In this document: positions 1-6,884 of the stretch, piece by piece
Numbering within the stretch: the first letter of the stretch is position 1
How the letters are laid out: every line of letters starts with the position of its first letter
Source of the DNA: JANYCD01 sp043738625
GTDB taxonomy: Bacteria; Pseudomonadota; Gammaproteobacteria; Burkholderiales; Rhodocyclaceae
Length of the DNA: 13,358 bases
Assembly: GCA_043738625.1 (NCBI GenBank)
Contig: JAYUFR010000182.1
Location: 1 to 13,358 of the forward strand
Direction: 5' to 3'
Translations under genes and position numbers: made by a program
Notes under the pieces: model-generated
What the model saw: the letters and a program-made list of their open reading frames with translations, nothing else
What the model was told of the DNA's origin: nothing
Databases searched by the model: none

Positions 1-1
1 C

Positions 2-967
2 TATCTGGCCCGATGGGCACCCGCAATCGACGACAGCACCGCGCCGCCGGTGCAAGAGGGCGAGCATGTCCACGGCGGCACCGGCCTGCTCAAGGCGCAG
101 GCCATCTGCCCGGCCTGGGCCTACTTCCGCTATCGACTCGGCGCCAAGAAATTACAAACCCCGGTCGAAGGCCTCGACGCCGCCGCGCGCGGCAGCATCG
201 TGCATGAGGCCTTGCGCAGCTTCTGGGTCGCGACAGAGTCGTCCTCCCGACTGCGCGCCATGAGCGACGCCGAGCGCAGCGCCGCGATCGACAGCGCAAT
301 CGATGCTGCTCTCAATGAATACGACACCGAACATCGCGCTTCACCGCTGCCGCCCGTGTTCCGCAAGCTGGAACGCGAACGCCTGCAGCGTCTGCTCGGC
401 AACTGGCTCGCCGTCGAGCTGCAACGCGAGCAGCCATTCAGCGTGGTGTCATGCGAAGAACGCATCAGCGTCGATATCGAAGGCATCCAGTGCAACCTGC
501 AGATCGATCGCATCGACCAGCTTGAAGACGGCCGTCGCATCGTCCTCGACTACAAGACCGGTGCGGTCAGCGGTTATAAGTCCTGGGCCGACATGCGCAT
601 CACCGACCCGCAACTGCCGATCTACGCCGCCATCGCGCAGTCCGAGCAAGCAACGGCCGCCGTCGCGTTCGGCAAGGTACAGCTCGACGACTCCGTCTTC
701 CTCGGCATCGCTGCGGACGACGGCCTGCTGCCGCGCGTGCCCGGCATCGACAGCCGCGACGGCCGCAAGGTGTTCAATGCCGACGAATTTGCCGACTGGC
801 AGGCCGTGCTCAGGCACTGGCGCAACAGCATCCATGAGATCGCGCTCGAAGTGAAATTCGGCGCAGCCGCCGTCACCGTCGCCGACGAAGCCGACCTCAA
901 ATATTGCGACGTGCTGCCGCTCCTGCGCCTCGCCGAACGCCGCGCGCAGTGGGAAGCTGAACAATGA
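2..967 (+). CDS. AddB-like PD-(D/E)XK nuclease, C-terminal part (5' end outside window)
   Basis: The reading frame is open from the window edge, so this is the last ~321 codons of a larger gene; the GTG at 50 is only an internal in-frame codon. What is visible is a RecB-family nuclease domain: a G-x-x-V-H element (GSIVHEALRSFW), an aspartate in IDRID, the catalytic D-Y-K of VLDYKTG (codons from about 541), and a QLPIY element. All core residues are present, so the nuclease should be active. Upstream of it, QAICPAWAYF near 100-125 resembles the first cysteine element of the AddB iron-sulphur 'staple'. The C-terminal cysteine cluster is degenerate (see findings). The family is the AddB-like 'probable DNA repair protein' that pairs with an AddA-like helicase. 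Here that helicase gene follows after 134 bp on the same strand, consistent with one operon and a complex processing double-strand ends. The subunit name is inferred from domain and neighbour. Confidence 0.88.
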   Translation, partial: YLARWAPAIDDSTAPPVQEGEHVHGGTGLLKAQAICPAWAYFRYRLGAKKLQTPVEGLDAAARGSIVHEALRSFWVATESSSRLRAMSDAERSAAIDSAIDAALNEYDTEHRASPLPPVFRKLERERLQRLLGNWLAVELQREQPFSVVSCEERISVDIEGIQCNLQIDRIDQLEDGRRIVLDYKTGAVSGYKSWADMRITDPQLPIYAAIAQSEQATAAVAFGKVQLDDSVFLGIAADDGLLPRVPGIDSRDGRKVFNADEFADWQAVLRHWRNSIHEIALEVKFGAAAVTVADEADLKYCDVLPLLRLAERRAQWEAEQ

Positions 968-976
968 AAAAAATGC

Positions 977-1088
977 TCACCACAGAGACACAGAGACACG
1001 GAGAAAAGCAAAAGCATTCGGGCTTCACAGAACCTGATGTTGTTTTGTCTCTGTGGGTTTCCGCTGTGCCTCTGTGTCTCTGTGGTGA
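977..1088. repeat. Inverted-repeat element (CCACAGAGACACAGAG type) in the addB-addA gap
   Basis: TCACCACAGAGACACAGAG at 977-995 is matched exactly by its reverse complement at 1070-1088, giving 19-bp perfect arms. Beyond this the arms continue imperfectly inward (for example the AAA runs near 1004 and 1058) around a less structured core. Short tandem CAGAGACA units sit inside each arm. Elements with this motif occur as dispersed non-coding repeats in many environmental bacterial genomes, as far as I recall. It fills nearly the whole intergenic gap. Its right edge touches GAAGG (1087-1091), the probable ribosome binding site of the next gene, so a folded element could influence translation or transcript stability. 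Confidence 0.8.
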
Positions 1089-1101
1089 AGGCCTTTGACT
1101 T

Positions 1102-4100
1102 ATGGCTGACACAAACCTCATCGCCATCGACGAATCCTCGCGCCTGCGCGCGCTCGAGGTCGCTTCCTTCATCGTCGAAGCGCCCGCCGGTGCCGGCAAA
1201 ACCGAACTGCTGACCCAGCGCTACCTGCGCCTGTTGGCGACGGTGAAAGAGCCGGAAGAAATCATCGCCATCACTTTTACAAAAAAGGCAGTGGCTGAAA
1301 TGCGTACGCGCATCCTGCTCAGCCTCACCGCGGCAACGCAATCGGCGGAAAGTCTTCCACCGCACAAGAAGATCACGCGCAAGCTCGCGTTAGACGCATT
1401 GGCTCGGGATGACGAGTTTGGTTGGCGGATACTCGACAATCCCTCGCGCTTGCGAATCGCAACTATCGATTCGCTGAGTAGCAGCCTCGCGAGACAAATG
1501 CCATTTCTGTCGCGTTTCGGCGCACAGCCTAGCGTGTGCGAAGGCGACAAGGCAAAACCGCACTACGATGCCGCCGCACTGCGCACCCTCGCCCTGCTCG
1601 AAGGTGACGATGAAGCGGCCAAAACCGTCGAAGAAGCCCTGCGCTATTTCCACAACGACACCGCGCGTCTGCAAAAGCTGCTGGTGACCATGCTCGAACG
1701 CCGCGACCAGTGGCTGGGCCACATCGCCGCTGCCGAGCACGACGAAGGCAGTGCAATAGCGATGCTCGTCGCCAGCGATCTGGCCCGCGCCAGCAGCGCC
1801 GTCGATGCGAGCATGCAAGCGCAGCTCATGCCCGTCGCCCGCTACGCCGCCGGCAACCTCATTGCCGCCAACAGTGACTCATCCATCAAACTGTTAAGTG
1901 ATTGGGATCACCTGCTCGAAGGCGACTTGGAAGAACTCGACACCTGGCGCGGCCTCGCCGGCCTGCTGCTCACCAACAGCGGCACCCTGCGCAAACGCTT
2001 CGACAAGAACATGGGCCTGCCCGCCGAGAAGGCAGACAAAAATGTGAAGCCTTTCAAGGACGCGCTCGCCGCCTGCATCGACACCCTGGCGCAAAGTCCG
2101 GGTGCCGAACAAGCCCTGGCGCGAATCCAGTTGCTGCCCGAGCCCAGGCTCGATGCCGAAGAGGCACGCATCGTCGGCAGCTTCGCGCGCCTGCTCAAGC
2201 TCGCCGCCGCGCAACTGTGGACCGTGTTCCAGCAACAGCGCGAAGTCGACTTCATCGAGATCGCGCAACGCGCTTTGTCCGCGCTGGGCAATGGTGACGA
2301 TGGGGACGAACCTTCCAGCCTCCAGCTCAAGCTCGATTACCGCATCAGCCATCTGCTGGTGGATGAGTTTCAGGACACCAGCCCGGCGCAGATCACCCTG
2401 TTGGAACGGCTCACCGCCGGCTGGCAGCAGGGCGATGGGCGCACGCTGTTCGTCGTCGGCGACCCGATGCAATCCATCTACCGCTTCCGCAAGGCCGACG
2501 TCGGCCTCTTCCTGCAAGCGCGTGATGTCGGCATCGGCCCCATTCGTTTAGTGTCGCTGCGCCTCAACCGCAACAACCGCGCGCATCCTGAAGTGGTGGA
2601 CTGGATCAACGCCACCTTCCCCGAGGTCTTTCCCCCTGCCGACAACCCGCAAACCGGCGCAGTGAAGTTCGCCTCCTCCGTTGCGACAAAGCCGCCGCTC
2701 GGCGACAAGGGCGTACACATCTACCCGGTGCTGGCTGCGCAGGATGCCGAGAGCGCAAACATCGCCGAAGCACAACAGGTCATCGCCATCCTCCGCGCCG
2801 AGCGCGCCGCCCACCCGGCCGGCAGCATCGCCATCCTCGTCCGCGCCCGCAGCCATCTCGATGCGCTGGTCACCGAACTGCAACGCAGCGCGCCGGAACT
2901 GCGCTATCAGGCCGTCGAAATCGAAGCCCTTGCCGAACGGCAGGTGGTGCAGGATCTGCTGGCCCTCACGCGCGCCCTGCATCATCGCGGCGACCGTGTT
3001 AACTGGCTGGCCACCTTGCGCGCGCCCTGGTGCGGCCTCACCCTGCCCGACCTGCATGCGCTGGCGGCGGACGATCACCAGAGCACCCTCTGGCAACTCA
3101 TCAATGCTCATTTTCGTGACCCCGCACGCATCGGCAACATCTCTGCCAACGGCCAGCAGCGCCTGCAACATCTGCGCGCCGTGTTCACCGAAGCACTGGC
3201 CCAGCAAGGCCGGCTGCGCACGCGGCGCTGGGTCGAGGCCGTGTGGTGCATGCTCGGCGGCGAAGCCTGCCTGATTGACGCCGCCGAGCGTGCCGATGCC
3301 GAGGCGTACTTCCGCCTCATCGACCGGCTCGACGCCAGCGGCGGCTTCACGCTCGACCGGCTGGACAAGGAAATCGCCTCGCTCTACGCCGAGCCAAATC
3401 CAGATGCGCCCAACGCAGACAGCCCGGCCATCCAGATCATGACCGTGCACAAATCCAAGGGGCTGGAATTCGACAGCGTCATCCTGCCCGGCCTGCACCG
3501 CGCGCCGCGCAACGGCGACAACAGCCTGCTGCTATGGGAGGAGTTCGTCGACGGTCACGGCCACGAACATCTGGTCATCGCCCCAGTCAAGCCGAGAAAA
3601 AACTACAACGACAAACGCCCGACCGCCTACGATTACCTGCGCACCCTCGATGCCGAACGCGAAAGCAACGAAGCCAGCCGCGTCCTCTACGTCGCCGCCA
3701 CCCGCGCCATCCGCGCCCTGCATCTCGTCGCGTCGGCCACCGTGCAGGCGAAAGAAGAGGGCGACGTACTCAAGTCGCCAGTCAAAGGCTCCTCCCTCGC
3801 CGCGCTTTGGCCCGCAGTCGAAGCCAAATTCAACCAAGCGCTGGCGCAATGGCAGTCAGGCGCAGAGCAAGATGAGCAGGACGACATCACCTTCGCCGAG
3901 TTCGTGCCCAAACTCACACGCCTCACCACACCCGCCATCCCGGCCTACCTGCAACACGAGGCTGCGATCGAAACGTCAGCACTGCCACTGGAATCGGATA
4001 ACTACCAAGTCGGCGACGACACCACAGACAACCATCGCTCCCTTCTCGCCGACATCGGCACCCTCGCCCATCGCACCCTCGAACTCATCGCCCAGGACGG

Positions 4101-4563
4101 CTTCGACCAATGGAGCGTCGAGCGCGTCACGACATCGCAACCGGCATTCAAGCGCTGGCTACAGGGCAGGGGACATGCAGCGTCTGCGCTCGACGATGCG
4201 GCAACCCAGGTGCAAGAGGCCGTCAGCAACGCCATCAGCAGCGAAGCGGGGCGCTGGATACTCGCGCCGCGCGACGAAACCGGCAACGAACTTGCCCTCA
4301 CCAGCAGTCGCGACGGGCAAACCCTGGCGAACGTGATAGACCGCACCTTCATCGAGAACGGCGAGCGCTGGATCGTCGACTATAAGTCCGTGCGTCTTGA
4401 ACCCGACGCAGCGGACTCAGAACTCATCGCGCGAGCCGAAATCTACCGCCCGCAACTGGCGCGGTATGCGACGTTATTTGATGGAGAAGGCTTGCCGATT
4501 CGGGCAGCGATTTTTTTCCTGGCGCACGGACGGATGATTGAGTTGTCCGTAACAAAGGCTTGA
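1102..4563 (+). CDS. addA: AddA-like UvrD/RecB helicase-nuclease
   Basis: A 1153-residue superfamily 1A helicase with a C-terminal nuclease, the size and layout of AddA-type subunits. Visible motifs in order: Walker A APAGAGKT (27-34); motif Ia ITFTKKA; DEFQDT (421-426); GDPMQSIYRFR (from 453); motif IV LRLNRNNR; VHKSKGLEF (782-790); YVAATRA (863-869). The nuclease shows H990 in GTLAHR, D1080 in VIDRT, D1093 and K1095 in VDYKS, and a downstream QLARY element. The predicted reaction is ATP-driven unwinding with degradation of double-strand ends for recombinational repair, together with the AddB-like product upstream. The ATG at 1102 is preferred: GAAGG lies 10 nt upstream and the Walker A motif begins 26 residues in, as usual. 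The 3' end is notable because a diverged second copy of its last codons lies at 6097-6205. Helicase-nuclease identity is firm; the name AddA rather than another RecB-like class is by domain and neighbour. Confidence 0.93.
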   Translation: MADTNLIAIDESSRLRALEVASFIVEAPAGAGKTELLTQRYLRLLATVKEPEEIIAITFTKKAVAEMRTRILLSLTAATQSAESLPPHKKITRKLALDALARDDEFGWRILDNPSRLRIATIDSLSSSLARQMPFLSRFGAQPSVCEGDKAKPHYDAAALRTLALLEGDDEAAKTVEEALRYFHNDTARLQKLLVTMLERRDQWLGHIAAAEHDEGSAIAMLVASDLARASSAVDASMQAQLMPVARYAAGNLIAANSDSSIKLLSDWDHLLEGDLEELDTWRGLAGLLLTNSGTLRKRFDKNMGLPAEKADKNVKPFKDALAACIDTLAQSPGAEQALARIQLLPEPRLDAEEARIVGSFARLLKLAAAQLWTVFQQQREVDFIEIAQRALSALGNGDDGDEPSSLQLKLDYRISHLLVDEFQDTSPAQITLLERLTAGWQQGDGRTLFVVGDPMQSIYRFRKADVGLFLQARDVGIGPIRLVSLRLNRNNRAHPEVVDWINATFPEVFPPADNPQTGAVKFASSVATKPPLGDKGVHIYPVLAAQDAESANIAEAQQVIAILRAERAAHPAGSIAILVRARSHLDALVTELQRSAPELRYQAVEIEALAERQVVQDLLALTRALHHRGDRVNWLATLRAPWCGLTLPDLHALAADDHQSTLWQLINAHFRDPARIGNISANGQQRLQHLRAVFTEALAQQGRLRTRRWVEAVWCMLGGEACLIDAAERADAEAYFRLIDRLDASGGFTLDRLDKEIASLYAEPNPDAPNADSPAIQIMTVHKSKGLEFDSVILPGLHRAPRNGDNSLLLWEEFVDGHGHEHLVIAPVKPRKNYNDKRPTAYDYLRTLDAERESNEASRVLYVAATRAIRALHLVASATVQAKEEGDVLKSPVKGSSLAALWPAVEAKFNQALAQWQSGAEQDEQDDITFAEFVPKLTRLTTPAIPAYLQHEAAIETSALPLESDNYQVGDDTTDNHRSLLADIGTLAHRTLELIAQDGFDQWSVERVTTSQPAFKRWLQGRGHAASALDDAATQVQEAVSNAISSEAGRWILAPRDETGNELALTSSRDGQTLANVIDRTFIENGERWIVDYKSVRLEPDAADSELIARAEIYRPQLARYATLFDGEGLPIRAAIFFLAHGRMIELSVTKA

Positions 4564-4588
4564 TGCCCAGGCAGCAATCAGCTACGAT
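4560..4588 (+). promoter_or_regulatory. Probable sigma-70 promoter of vapBC
   Basis: TTGATG (4560-4565) and TACGAT (4583-4588) are separated by exactly 17 bp, each matching four of six consensus positions. The -35 box overlaps the stop codon of the helicase gene. The predicted transcription start falls inside the palindrome at 4588-4606, as expected for an autorepressed TA operon. Assigned by eye. Confidence 0.5.
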
Positions 4589-4606
4589 TGTTGAAATATT
4601 CAACAA
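4588..4606. promoter_or_regulatory. Palindromic operator of vapBC
   Basis: TTGTTGAAATATTCAACAA has perfect 8-bp arms (TTGTTGAA / TTCAACAA) around a 3-nt centre. It begins at the last base of the -10 box and ends just before the GGAG (4608-4611) of the antitoxin gene. Position and symmetry fit binding by the dimeric antitoxin or the VapBC complex. Confidence 0.6.
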
Positions 4607-4617
4607 CGGAGCCCATC

Positions 4618-4890
4618 ATGGCAACGATGAATTTCAGCATTCCTGATGACGTCAAGGACCGCTTTAACGAAGCCTTCGCGGACACGAACAAAAGCGCGGT
4701 AGTGACCAAGCTGATGCTGGACGCGCTGGATCAGATCGAAAGGAAGCGCCGCAGCGACAAAGCGGTTCGCAGCATCCTGAACCGGCGCGCAAAGGCGAAA
4801 GGCCCGTATATATCGACGGATGAAATTCTGAAAACGCGTGACGAGATTCGGGCGGAATCCGATGCGGCGCACGGAATACGGCGCAAGTGA
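4618..4890 (+). CDS. VapB-like antitoxin, probably ribbon-helix-helix type
   Basis: A 90-residue protein directly upstream of, and overlapping, a PIN-domain toxin gene. The ATG at 4618 is chosen because GGAG (4608-4611) stands 6 nt before it; an in-frame TTG at 4588 lies inside the operator and is rejected. The N-terminus (FSIPDDVKDRF, then NKSAVVTKLML) looks like a strand followed by two helices of the CopG/ParD/Arc kind that bind DNA as dimers. The C-terminal half is charged (ERKRRSDK, then ISTDEILKTRDE), as expected of a segment that wraps the toxin. The presumed role is to neutralise the PIN ribonuclease and to repress its own promoter through the palindrome at 4588-4606. The antitoxin call rests mainly on gene order, size and overlap; the fold is inferred. 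Confidence 0.8.
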   Translation: MATMNFSIPDDVKDRFNEAFADTNKSAVVTKLMLDALDQIERKRRSDKAVRSILNRRAKAKGPYISTDEILKTRDEIRAESDAAHGIRRK

Positions 4891-5309
4891 GGCTATTCGT
4901 CGTTGATTCCAGCGTCGCGCTAAAGTGGTTTCTGCTTGACGACCCGGACGAATCCCATGTCGATCAGGCATTGGGTCTGCTGCGCGGCGCATTGAATGAA
5001 GACTGCCGCTTCCTTCAACCGCCACACTGGATTGCGGAAGTTGTGTCGGTGGTAGCGCGCAAGCGGCCGTCCGATGCGGCGGAAGCGCTGGCAAACCTGC
5101 TTGAAATGAACTGTTATCAAACAATCCAGACGGCTCACGCGTACGCACGAGCCGTCGATCTATCGCTTCAACTCGACCATCATCTTTTCGACACCCTGTA
5201 TCACGCAGTAGCACTGGAAGAAGCTGCATTACTTGTTACCGCGGATAACCGGTATTTCAACAAGGCGAAAAAGCTGGGCAATATTGTGATGCTAAAGAAC
5301 GTTGGCTGA
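4887..5309 (+). CDS. vapC: VapC-like PIN-domain toxin ribonuclease
   Basis: A 140-residue protein with the complete PIN acidic set: D7 in VVDSS, E51 in IAEVVS, D102 in FDTLYHAVA and D120 in TADNRY. The family cleaves RNA (tRNA or rRNA in studied VapC proteins) with Mg2+ or Mn2+ bound by these residues; the target here is unknown. The start is a GTG that overlaps the antitoxin stop codon (GTGA, 4 bp), which implies translational coupling and keeps toxin output tied to antitoxin. The length is typical for VapC. No terminator is obvious after it; the next 150 bp carry the promoter of the second TA module. Confidence 0.88.
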   Translation: MRLFVVDSSVALKWFLLDDPDESHVDQALGLLRGALNEDCRFLQPPHWIAEVVSVVARKRPSDAAEALANLLEMNCYQTIQTAHAYARAVDLSLQLDHHLFDTLYHAVALEEAALLVTADNRYFNKAKKLGNIVMLKNVG

Positions 5310-5404
5310 ATCAAACGGCGTGGCAGAAAAAATTCGAACCTGAAACCTTGATTTCTTGGCAAAAAAAACGTGGCGCGTTCCTTGTTGCTCGCGAACGCTT
5401 GTCG

Positions 5405-5433
5405 TTGACCGGCGAAAGGAAGTTCCTTACACT
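5405..5433 (+). promoter_or_regulatory. Promoter with internal operator before the AbrB/MazF module
   Basis: TTGACC (5405-5410, five of six consensus) and TACACT (5428-5433, four of six) have a 17-bp spacer. A palindrome, AAGGAAGTTCCTT (5416-5428, 6-bp arms around one G), sits between the two boxes, the classical place for a repressor that blocks RNA polymerase. GGGA (5452-5455) precedes the ATG at 5461. Confidence 0.55.
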
Positions 5434-5460
5434 CCTGAAAACGCTTAATTCGGGAACATC

Positions 5461-5676
5461 ATGATCACCAGCAAGCTAACCACCAAAGCCCAGACCACCA
5501 TTCCCCAACCGGTGCGCGCCGCCTTGCATCTTGAGACCGGCGATGAACTGGCCTACGTGATTGAGGATCAGCGGGTCATTCTTACCAAGGCGGACAGCGG
5601 CAAGGCCGATGACCCGTTCCGGACTTTCAGTGAATGGAATTCCGCGGCGGACCGGAAGGCCTATGGCAAGCTTTAA
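5461..5676 (+). CDS. AbrB/SpoVT-type (MazE-like) antitoxin
   Basis: A 71-residue protein whose first 45 residues are a textbook swapped-hairpin AbrB domain: SKLTTKAQTTIPQPVRAAL, then GDELAYVIEDQRVIL. The tail (ADDPFRTFSEWNSAADRKAY) is the kind of flexible acidic and aromatic segment that occupies the toxin groove. The start ATG at 5461 has GGGA 5 nt upstream. The toxin gene begins 14 nt before this gene's stop, so the two are translationally coupled. It most likely represses its own promoter through the AAGGAAGTTCCTT palindrome. It is a different antitoxin subtype from the MazE at 6265-6504, so these two modules are not simple duplicates. Confidence 0.87.
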   Translation: MITSKLTTKAQTTIPQPVRAALHLETGDELAYVIEDQRVILTKADSGKADDPFRTFSEWNSAADRKAYGKL

Positions 5677-6010
5677 GCGCGGCGACGTCATCAAAGTTCC
5701 CTTTCCCTATACCGACCGTTCGACGCGACAATCGCGGCCGGCGATGGTGGTTTCGTCGCTGGACCTTGAAGACACGCATGGTCTGCTGTGGGTGTTGATG
5801 ATCACCAGCGCGGAAAATCGCGGCTGGCCGGGCGACGTGGCGGTGAATGATCTTGCGGGTGCCGGACTGCCCGTGGCCTCCGTGATTCGTACCGCCAAGA
5901 TCGCCACCATTTACGCGGCCGACGCGGTCAAACTGGGGAAACTACCGGCCGCAATCCTGCGGCAAGTCGGCAAGCATCTTGAACGGGAACTCGGCTTCGA
6001 GCGTGGTTGA
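5663..6010 (+). CDS. PemK/MazF-family toxin (endoribonuclease)
   Basis: A 115-residue protein opening with FKRGDVIKVPFPY, the typical first strand of the PemK/MazF fold, then SRPAMVVSS with the conserved arginine (R25) and WVLMITSA with the conserved T48/S49. MazF proteins cut single-stranded mRNA or tRNA at short sequence motifs; the specificity cannot be read here. The ATG at 5663 is chosen over an upstream in-frame start at 5561 because it gives the normal domain start, has GGAAGG (5654-5659) just before it, and overlaps the antitoxin stop by 14 nt. The C-terminal helix (AAILRQVGKHLERELGF) is typical of the family. Confidence 0.88.
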   Translation: MASFKRGDVIKVPFPYTDRSTRQSRPAMVVSSLDLEDTHGLLWVLMITSAENRGWPGDVAVNDLAGAGLPVASVIRTAKIATIYAADAVKLGKLPAAILRQVGKHLERELGFERG

Positions 6011-6079
6011 CCTTTCACTCCGAATGGCACGACTCGGGTCATTATGTGGCTGCGTGACTTGATGACTATTGCGGGGAAA

Positions 6080-6092
6080 CGTGGTCTGTCCC
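6080..6092 (+). repeat. 13-bp repeat CGTGGTCTGTCCC, copy 1
   Basis: This 13-mer occurs again at 7256-7268 just after the RAYT transposase remnant. Here it lies immediately upstream of the displaced helicase-gene tail. Such motifs accompany RAYT genes in many genomes, as far as I recall, so it is probably the edge of a REP-like element. Confidence 0.5.
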
Positions 6093-6096
6093 TGAA

Positions 6097-6205
6097 TATG
6101 CACGCGGTGCTATTCGCCGACCAGAAAATGCCGATCCATACCGGAATATTTTTCCTTGCGCTCGGGCGGCTGGTGGAGCTTTCCGCTGCACCTGTAAGCG
6201 CATGA
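6097..6205 (+). pseudogene. Diverged, out-of-place copy of the addA 3' end
   Basis: From CTA at 6110 to TGA at 6203-6205 the frame encodes LFADQKMPIHTGIFFLALG and then RLVELS plus seven more residues. The end of the helicase gene encodes LFDGEGLPIRAAIFFLAHG and then RMIELS plus four residues. By hand count 14 of 25 aligned residues and 47 of 75 bases are identical, with no gaps. A possible YA at 6097-6102 matches the YA before LF in the helicase, but about 4 extra bases break the frame between them. Nothing further upstream matches. The fragment is too short to be a gene. It is best read as the former or alternative 3' end of addA, separated from the present one by the VapBC and AbrB/MazF modules. 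Confidence 0.7.
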
Positions 6206-6206
6206 C

Positions 6207-6240
6207 TTGCCAACAACCCACCGTTCTGATGTAATTACAT
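6207..6240 (+). promoter_or_regulatory. Promoter and palindromic operator of mazEF
   Basis: TTGCCA (6207-6212) and TGTAAT (6230-6235) each match five of six sigma-70 consensus positions, with a 17-bp spacer. The perfect 12-bp palindrome ATGTAATTACAT (6229-6240) covers the -10 box. A MazE dimer bound there would block transcription. The antitoxin ribosome site GGAAG follows at 6255-6259. Confidence 0.6.
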
Positions 6241-6264
6241 TGTTATTACTATTTGGAAGCGAAC

Positions 6265-6504
6265 ATGAAAACCCATTTGCGGCAATTAGGTAACTCCAAA
6301 GGCGTACTTTTACCCTCTGCCGTCCTGGCAGCCAGCGGCATTGGTGACGACATCGAGTTGTCGGTTGAAGCCGGTCGCATCGTCATCACGCCGGCAAAGC
6401 CGGATCGCGAAGGTTGGTACGAGGGCTATCAGGCGACGAAGGATGTCGATGCGTGGGGCAAATTGGCGACGACGGATGCGGATACGGAGGAATGGGAATG
6501 GTAA
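6265..6504 (+). CDS. mazE: MazE antitoxin
   Basis: A 79-residue protein with the MazE/AbrB signature at its start: KTHLRQLGNSKGVLLPSAVL, then IGDDIELSVEAGRIVI. The C-terminal tail is rich in W, Y, D and E (GWYEGYQATKDVDAW, ending EEWEW), as in the peptide that masks MazF. The ATG at 6265 has GGAAG 5 nt upstream; the in-frame TTG at 6253 overlaps that site and is rejected. The gene overlaps mazF by 7 nt. It probably represses its promoter by binding ATGTAATTACAT at 6229-6240. Confidence 0.92.
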   Translation: MKTHLRQLGNSKGVLLPSAVLAASGIGDDIELSVEAGRIVITPAKPDREGWYEGYQATKDVDAWGKLATTDADTEEWEW

Positions 6505-6854
6505 AGGCGACACGCCCGCCAGCCAAACCCGCCAAATCCGCGAAGGCGATCAAACGAGGGGATGTCTACTGGGTCAATCTTGATCCAACCGTCGGCAGTG
6601 AAATTCGCAAGACGCGGCCTGCACTGGTGATCTCACCCGATGACATGAACCATGCACTGCCACGCGTGATCGTGGCGCCGCTCACCAGCAAGGGGCAAGC
6701 GCTGGGCTGCCGGCCCGAGGTAGTTTTTGGTGGCCGTGATGCGCGCATCCTGCTTGATCAAATCCGTAGCGTCGATAAAGTGCGGCTGGCAGGCAAGCTG
6801 GGCACAATCGATGAATCTTTATGGCATCCTGTTTTGATGAAGATGCTGGCGTGA
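6498..6854 (+). CDS. mazF: MazF endoribonuclease toxin
   Basis: A 118-residue MazF with the usual core: KRGDVYWVNLDPTVGSE, then KTRPALVIS (conserved R40), VIVAPLTSK (conserved T63) and a C-terminal ILLDQIRSVDKVRL. It carries a lysine- and proline-rich N-terminal extension of about 17 residues (KATRPPAKPAKSAKAIK) before the domain. ATG 6498 is chosen because GGAGG (6486-6490) is 7 nt upstream; another in-frame ATG at 6492 is too close to it. It overlaps mazE by 7 nt, implying coupled translation. The predicted activity is sequence-specific cleavage of single-stranded RNA, held in check by the preceding MazE. Confidence 0.92.
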   Translation: MVKATRPPAKPAKSAKAIKRGDVYWVNLDPTVGSEIRKTRPALVISPDDMNHALPRVIVAPLTSKGQALGCRPEVVFGGRDARILLDQIRSVDKVRLAGKLGTIDESLWHPVLMKMLA

Positions 6855-6884
6855 TAAAAACAATTGTGAACCTGGCCCCTTTAA

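Noticed and set aside
622..1365. 247-codon - strand ORF across the end of addB, the repeat and the start of addA
   Set aside because: It is antisense to two well-supported genes and runs through the inverted-repeat element; its composition is that of a shadow frame.
5300..5460. Open frame through the vapC-AbrB gap (reads WQKKFEPETLISWQKKRGAF and on to a stop at the AbrB start)
   Set aside because: It has no start codon of its own, overlaps the end of vapC out of frame, and covers a good promoter; no family resemblance was recognised.
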